A DNA stretch of 34,537 bases. It comes from Choristocarpus tenellus KU-1152. Taxonomy: Eukaryota; Phaeophyceae. Below, piece after piece: positions 32,433 to 34,537 of the stretch (position 1 is its first letter; every line of letters begins with the position of its first letter). The stretch is taken from assembly GCA_964200185.2 (NCBI GenBank), contig CAXNAD020000053.1, positions 1 to 34,537 on the forward strand. Reading direction: 5' to 3'. Under the pieces are notes generated by a model, which saw only the letters and a list, made by a program, of their open reading frames with translations, did no database searches and was not told the DNA's origin. Position numbers and translations under genes: made by a program.

Positions 32433-32660
32433 ATTATGTATTGGTATTTATTCTGCATTCAACTACTTTGAAATAACCGTTGACTTAGGTAGGAAGCACA
32501 AATAATAATAAACAAGCAATGAGAAGACACCCCACAAAGTTCACTCTTTTAATTTCAACCATGTAATCACGTTCAGCAATAGGGACTGTGTCCCTTCTGT
32601 TACATAATATTGGTTACCAAACACATAAGAAACCTATAGACTACCAGCCTATATTGCACA
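32433..32660 (-). repeat. Copia LTR (partial, - strand)
   Basis: Reading the - strand from 32660: TGTGCAATATAGGCTGGTAG, then about 45 more bases nearly identical to the start of the + strand LTR at 31647-31712, after which the two differ. It is preceded by a purine tract (TGGGGGAG). The far end is not defined because it runs into the assembly gap; no CA end could be assigned. Confidence 0.65.
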
Positions 32661-34355
32661 CTCCCCCATTAGCGTGCAGCAAAGTTCCTGACAAAAGCCC
32701 CTTGCACAAAGACTTGGTCAAAATGTCGGCCAGTTGTTTCGATGTTGGAACTTATTCTACGAGGAACAGACCCTGGTCCACGTGTTCTCTGGTGCACTTG
32801 AGCTTCATGTCCGCGTGCTTGGTTCTCTCGTTGAAACCCGTGATGCTGCCCGCCTGGATAGCACCATGGTTGTCACAGAACCAGGGAGTCTGGTCCTGCA
32901 GTACGCCGATCTCCCCCAGAATGCCTTGAAGGAAAATGCAGTGGCGCATGCCGTATGCCATGCCGCCCACTCTGCCTCCAAGCTGGACAGGGTGACAGTG
33001 CCTTGAAGCTTGGAGCACCAGGCGATTGGTGATCAGTTGAACAAATAGTATGTAACCCGTGACACTCCTGCGTGTTTGGGAATCGGTGCCCCAGTCGGAA
33101 CCCCCATATCCCACCAAAATCTCTCCGTCCCCTCCATTTATATTACTTGTCCCTCGACCATAGTAAAGGTGGACGTCCAGTGTCCCTGCTACGTAGCACA
33201 GAACGTGTTGCAGTCCGCGCCAGTGCCGCATGCATGGAGAGGCCGCCCTGTGATCGAGTTAACGAACGCTGTTGACCAGGTACGGGCCAGTCATGCCTGC
33301 TAGAAACATGAGTTGGTCGAGGATGCTGACGTAGGGGTAGATAGTGGGATTCAGTTCCTCCTCGTAGATGTGCCTGGCAGAGAGGTACATTCCGGGGTCC
33401 AGTGGTGTGGATGTTTCCCGCACTTCCGTGGAGCCTATCCCGACCATGACGATGCTTTCCGCGTATAGCTTTTGGTCCAGGGTGATGCCGTTCGAACCCT
33501 CAGTGATACCCACCCCAATCATCTTGTCTGGTATTTCAAGGTCCCGCCCCTCGTACTTCTCCAGCAGAGATGCCCTCATCCTCTCAATCTCCTCCGCGAA
33601 GTCCCCACTGGTGGCAGTGTCGTCCACGTAGGTTGTAAGAATGGTGATGCGTCCGTCTTCACTCTTCCTGAAATAAAGGCACTCGTCGTGTTGGCTGCTC
33701 GTCCACCCTTCTCCCAGGATGGTGCTGCTGCGTACCTCGTGATAACATTCATTCCATGGCTGAATGCTTCAGCCCATAGGTCGCCTTCTCTGCCTTGACG
33801 GTGCGGCCGTCACGAAGCTCCAGCCAGACGTCCTCCTGCAAGTCTGCGTTGAGGGAGGCCTGTGTGAAGTCCAGGGCGTCGATGCTCCAACCTCTGTAAG
33901 CTGCGACTGATATGACGCACCGTAGTGTGTCGTACCCCACCACCGGGCTGAAGGTTTCGAAAAAGTCCACACCTGCATTTTGTGTGAACCCGCGGGCCAC
34001 GAGTCGCGCCTTGTAGTGTTCCATCGTCCAGTCGGCGGAGCGCTTAATTTTGAAGACGAATCGCGTCTTGATCACCTTCCTCCCTTGGGGCAGGGGATTG
34101 TCACCAAACGTCCCCTTCTGCTATATATAGCCCTGTCATTTCCTTCTCGATGGCATCCTGCCACTGCTCTGCATCTGGCCCACTCAAGGCCTCCTTTGTT
34201 CTAGACGGCTCGTTTGCACCTGTTGTCACCTCCCCCATGAGAGATCCATAAGGCAGTACACGTCGTTGTTGTTCTGTTGTATGAGGGATGACACGAAGTG
34301 GTTCATGTCCGTTCCCTCATCCCCTTCTAAGTCGTACAGCTGGGATGTTTAGTCC
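32661..34355 (-). pseudogene. Ty1/copia pol relic: linker, reverse transcriptase, RNase H
   Basis: Order on the - strand. 34355-34081: integrase-RT linker with PDAEQWQDAIEKEMTGLYI (34185-34110), then a frameshift. 34075-33749: RT fingers (KTRFVFKIKRSADWT, HYKARLVARGFTQNAGVDFF, ETFSPVV, SIDALDFTQASLNADL). 33700-33259: YFRKSEDGRITILTTYVDD, where YVDD is the RT catalytic motif, followed by the region to YPYVSILDQLMFLAGMTGP. 33231-32752: RNase H (VAGTLDVHL, TDSQTRRSVTGYI, WFCDNHGAIQAG, HADMKLKC) ending in a TAA before VPTSKQLADILTKSL. The RNase H core Ser-Ser-x-Glu-Ala-Glu stretch is damaged, and a 46-base segment present in the + copy is missing near 32700. Several frameshifts show it is dead. 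Confidence 0.9.
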
Positions 34356-34537
34356 ATCCGCTCCGATGGAACACTACAAGGCGCGACTCGTGGCCCGCGG
34401 GTTCACACAAAGTGCAGGTGTGGACTTTTTCGAAACCTTCAGCCCGGTGGTGGGGTACGACACACTACGGTGCGTCATATCAGTCGCAGCTTACAGAGGT
34501 TGGAGCATCAACGCCCTGGACTTCACACAGGCCTCCC
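33853..34537. repeat. Inverted repeat of 174-bp arms around a 337-bp spacer
   Basis: Arms 33853-34026 and 34364-34537 are reverse complements at 172 of 174 positions by direct comparison. The right arm may continue past the window. The spacer is the linker part of the - strand copia pol. Confidence 0.95.
34364..34537 (+). mobile_element. Ty1/copia RT fragment on the + strand, cut by the window edge
   Basis: Reads HYKARLVARGFTQSAGVDFF, ETFSPVVGYDTLRCVISVAA and INALDFTQAS. It is the inverted copy of 33853-34026 with only two base differences in 174 (Asn to Ser, Asp to Asn). Similarity begins abruptly at 34364, and the sequence to its left belongs to the - strand element. The frame is open to the last base. 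Confidence 0.92.

Noticed and set aside
1-34537. CRISPR array, phage, bacterial operon or rRNA
   Set aside because: The direct repeats are contiguous without unique spacers, the genes are intron-split, and no rRNA-like segment is seen.

Overview
This is a eukaryotic nuclear window. Protein-coding sequence is split into short exons with spliceosomal borders, introns of about 0.1-3.5 kb carry simple repeats, and several introns hold short runs of the TTAGGG telomere-type hexamer. There are Ty1/copia retrotransposon pieces and a 10-N assembly gap at 32423-32432. A complete THR4-type threonine synthase argues for an organism that makes its own threonine (alga, other protist or fungus-like lineage) rather than an animal. 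I cannot name the lineage.

Layout. (1) 1-13103 (+): the 3' part of a 12-exon gene whose reading phases agree at every junction from exon 2 on. Its product is best read as the RBBP5/Swd1 WD40 subunit of COMPASS (histone H3K4 methyltransferase complex), including a short motif that looks like the WDR5-binding motif, followed by an unfamiliar charged C-terminal tail. Its introns carry TTAGGG runs, a 12-bp tandem repeat, a 12-bp-arm hairpin, a 195-bp AGTGA-family array, an 11-bp minisatellite and a (TC)n tract. (2) 13104-19490: about 6.4 kb with no recognisable gene, only broken coding-like fragments and decayed direct repeats. (3) 19500-21310: small unrecognised ORFs, a 245-bp inverted-repeat element that looks like a MITE, and a fragment resembling the N-terminal helix-turn-helix region of a eukaryotic DNA transposase. 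(4) 21525-27382 (+): a complete threonine synthase gene of 11 exons (478 aa). Intron 9 holds a CCHC-like zinc-knuckle relic. (5) 27383-31125: non-coding, with one strikingly coding-like but stop-interrupted stretch at 29640-30180. (6) 31126-34537: a scrambled cluster of Ty1/copia pieces on both strands: a + strand RNase H/3' end fragment, a possible tRNA-derived SINE head followed by a 14-bp TGAC(G/A)(T/C)AG repeat array, a - strand gag relic, a - strand LTR crossing the assembly gap, a - strand RT/RNase H pol relic, and at the right edge a + strand copy of the same RT segment that matches the - strand copy at 172 of 174 bases.

The two host genes are independent: one is chromatin modification, the other amino-acid biosynthesis. 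I found no new multi-gene system. The most unusual structures are the inverted copia cluster with a stop codon shared between two copies, the TGAC-repeat array, the MITE-like foldback, and the concentration of telomere-like and pentamer/11-mer arrays inside the introns of one gene.
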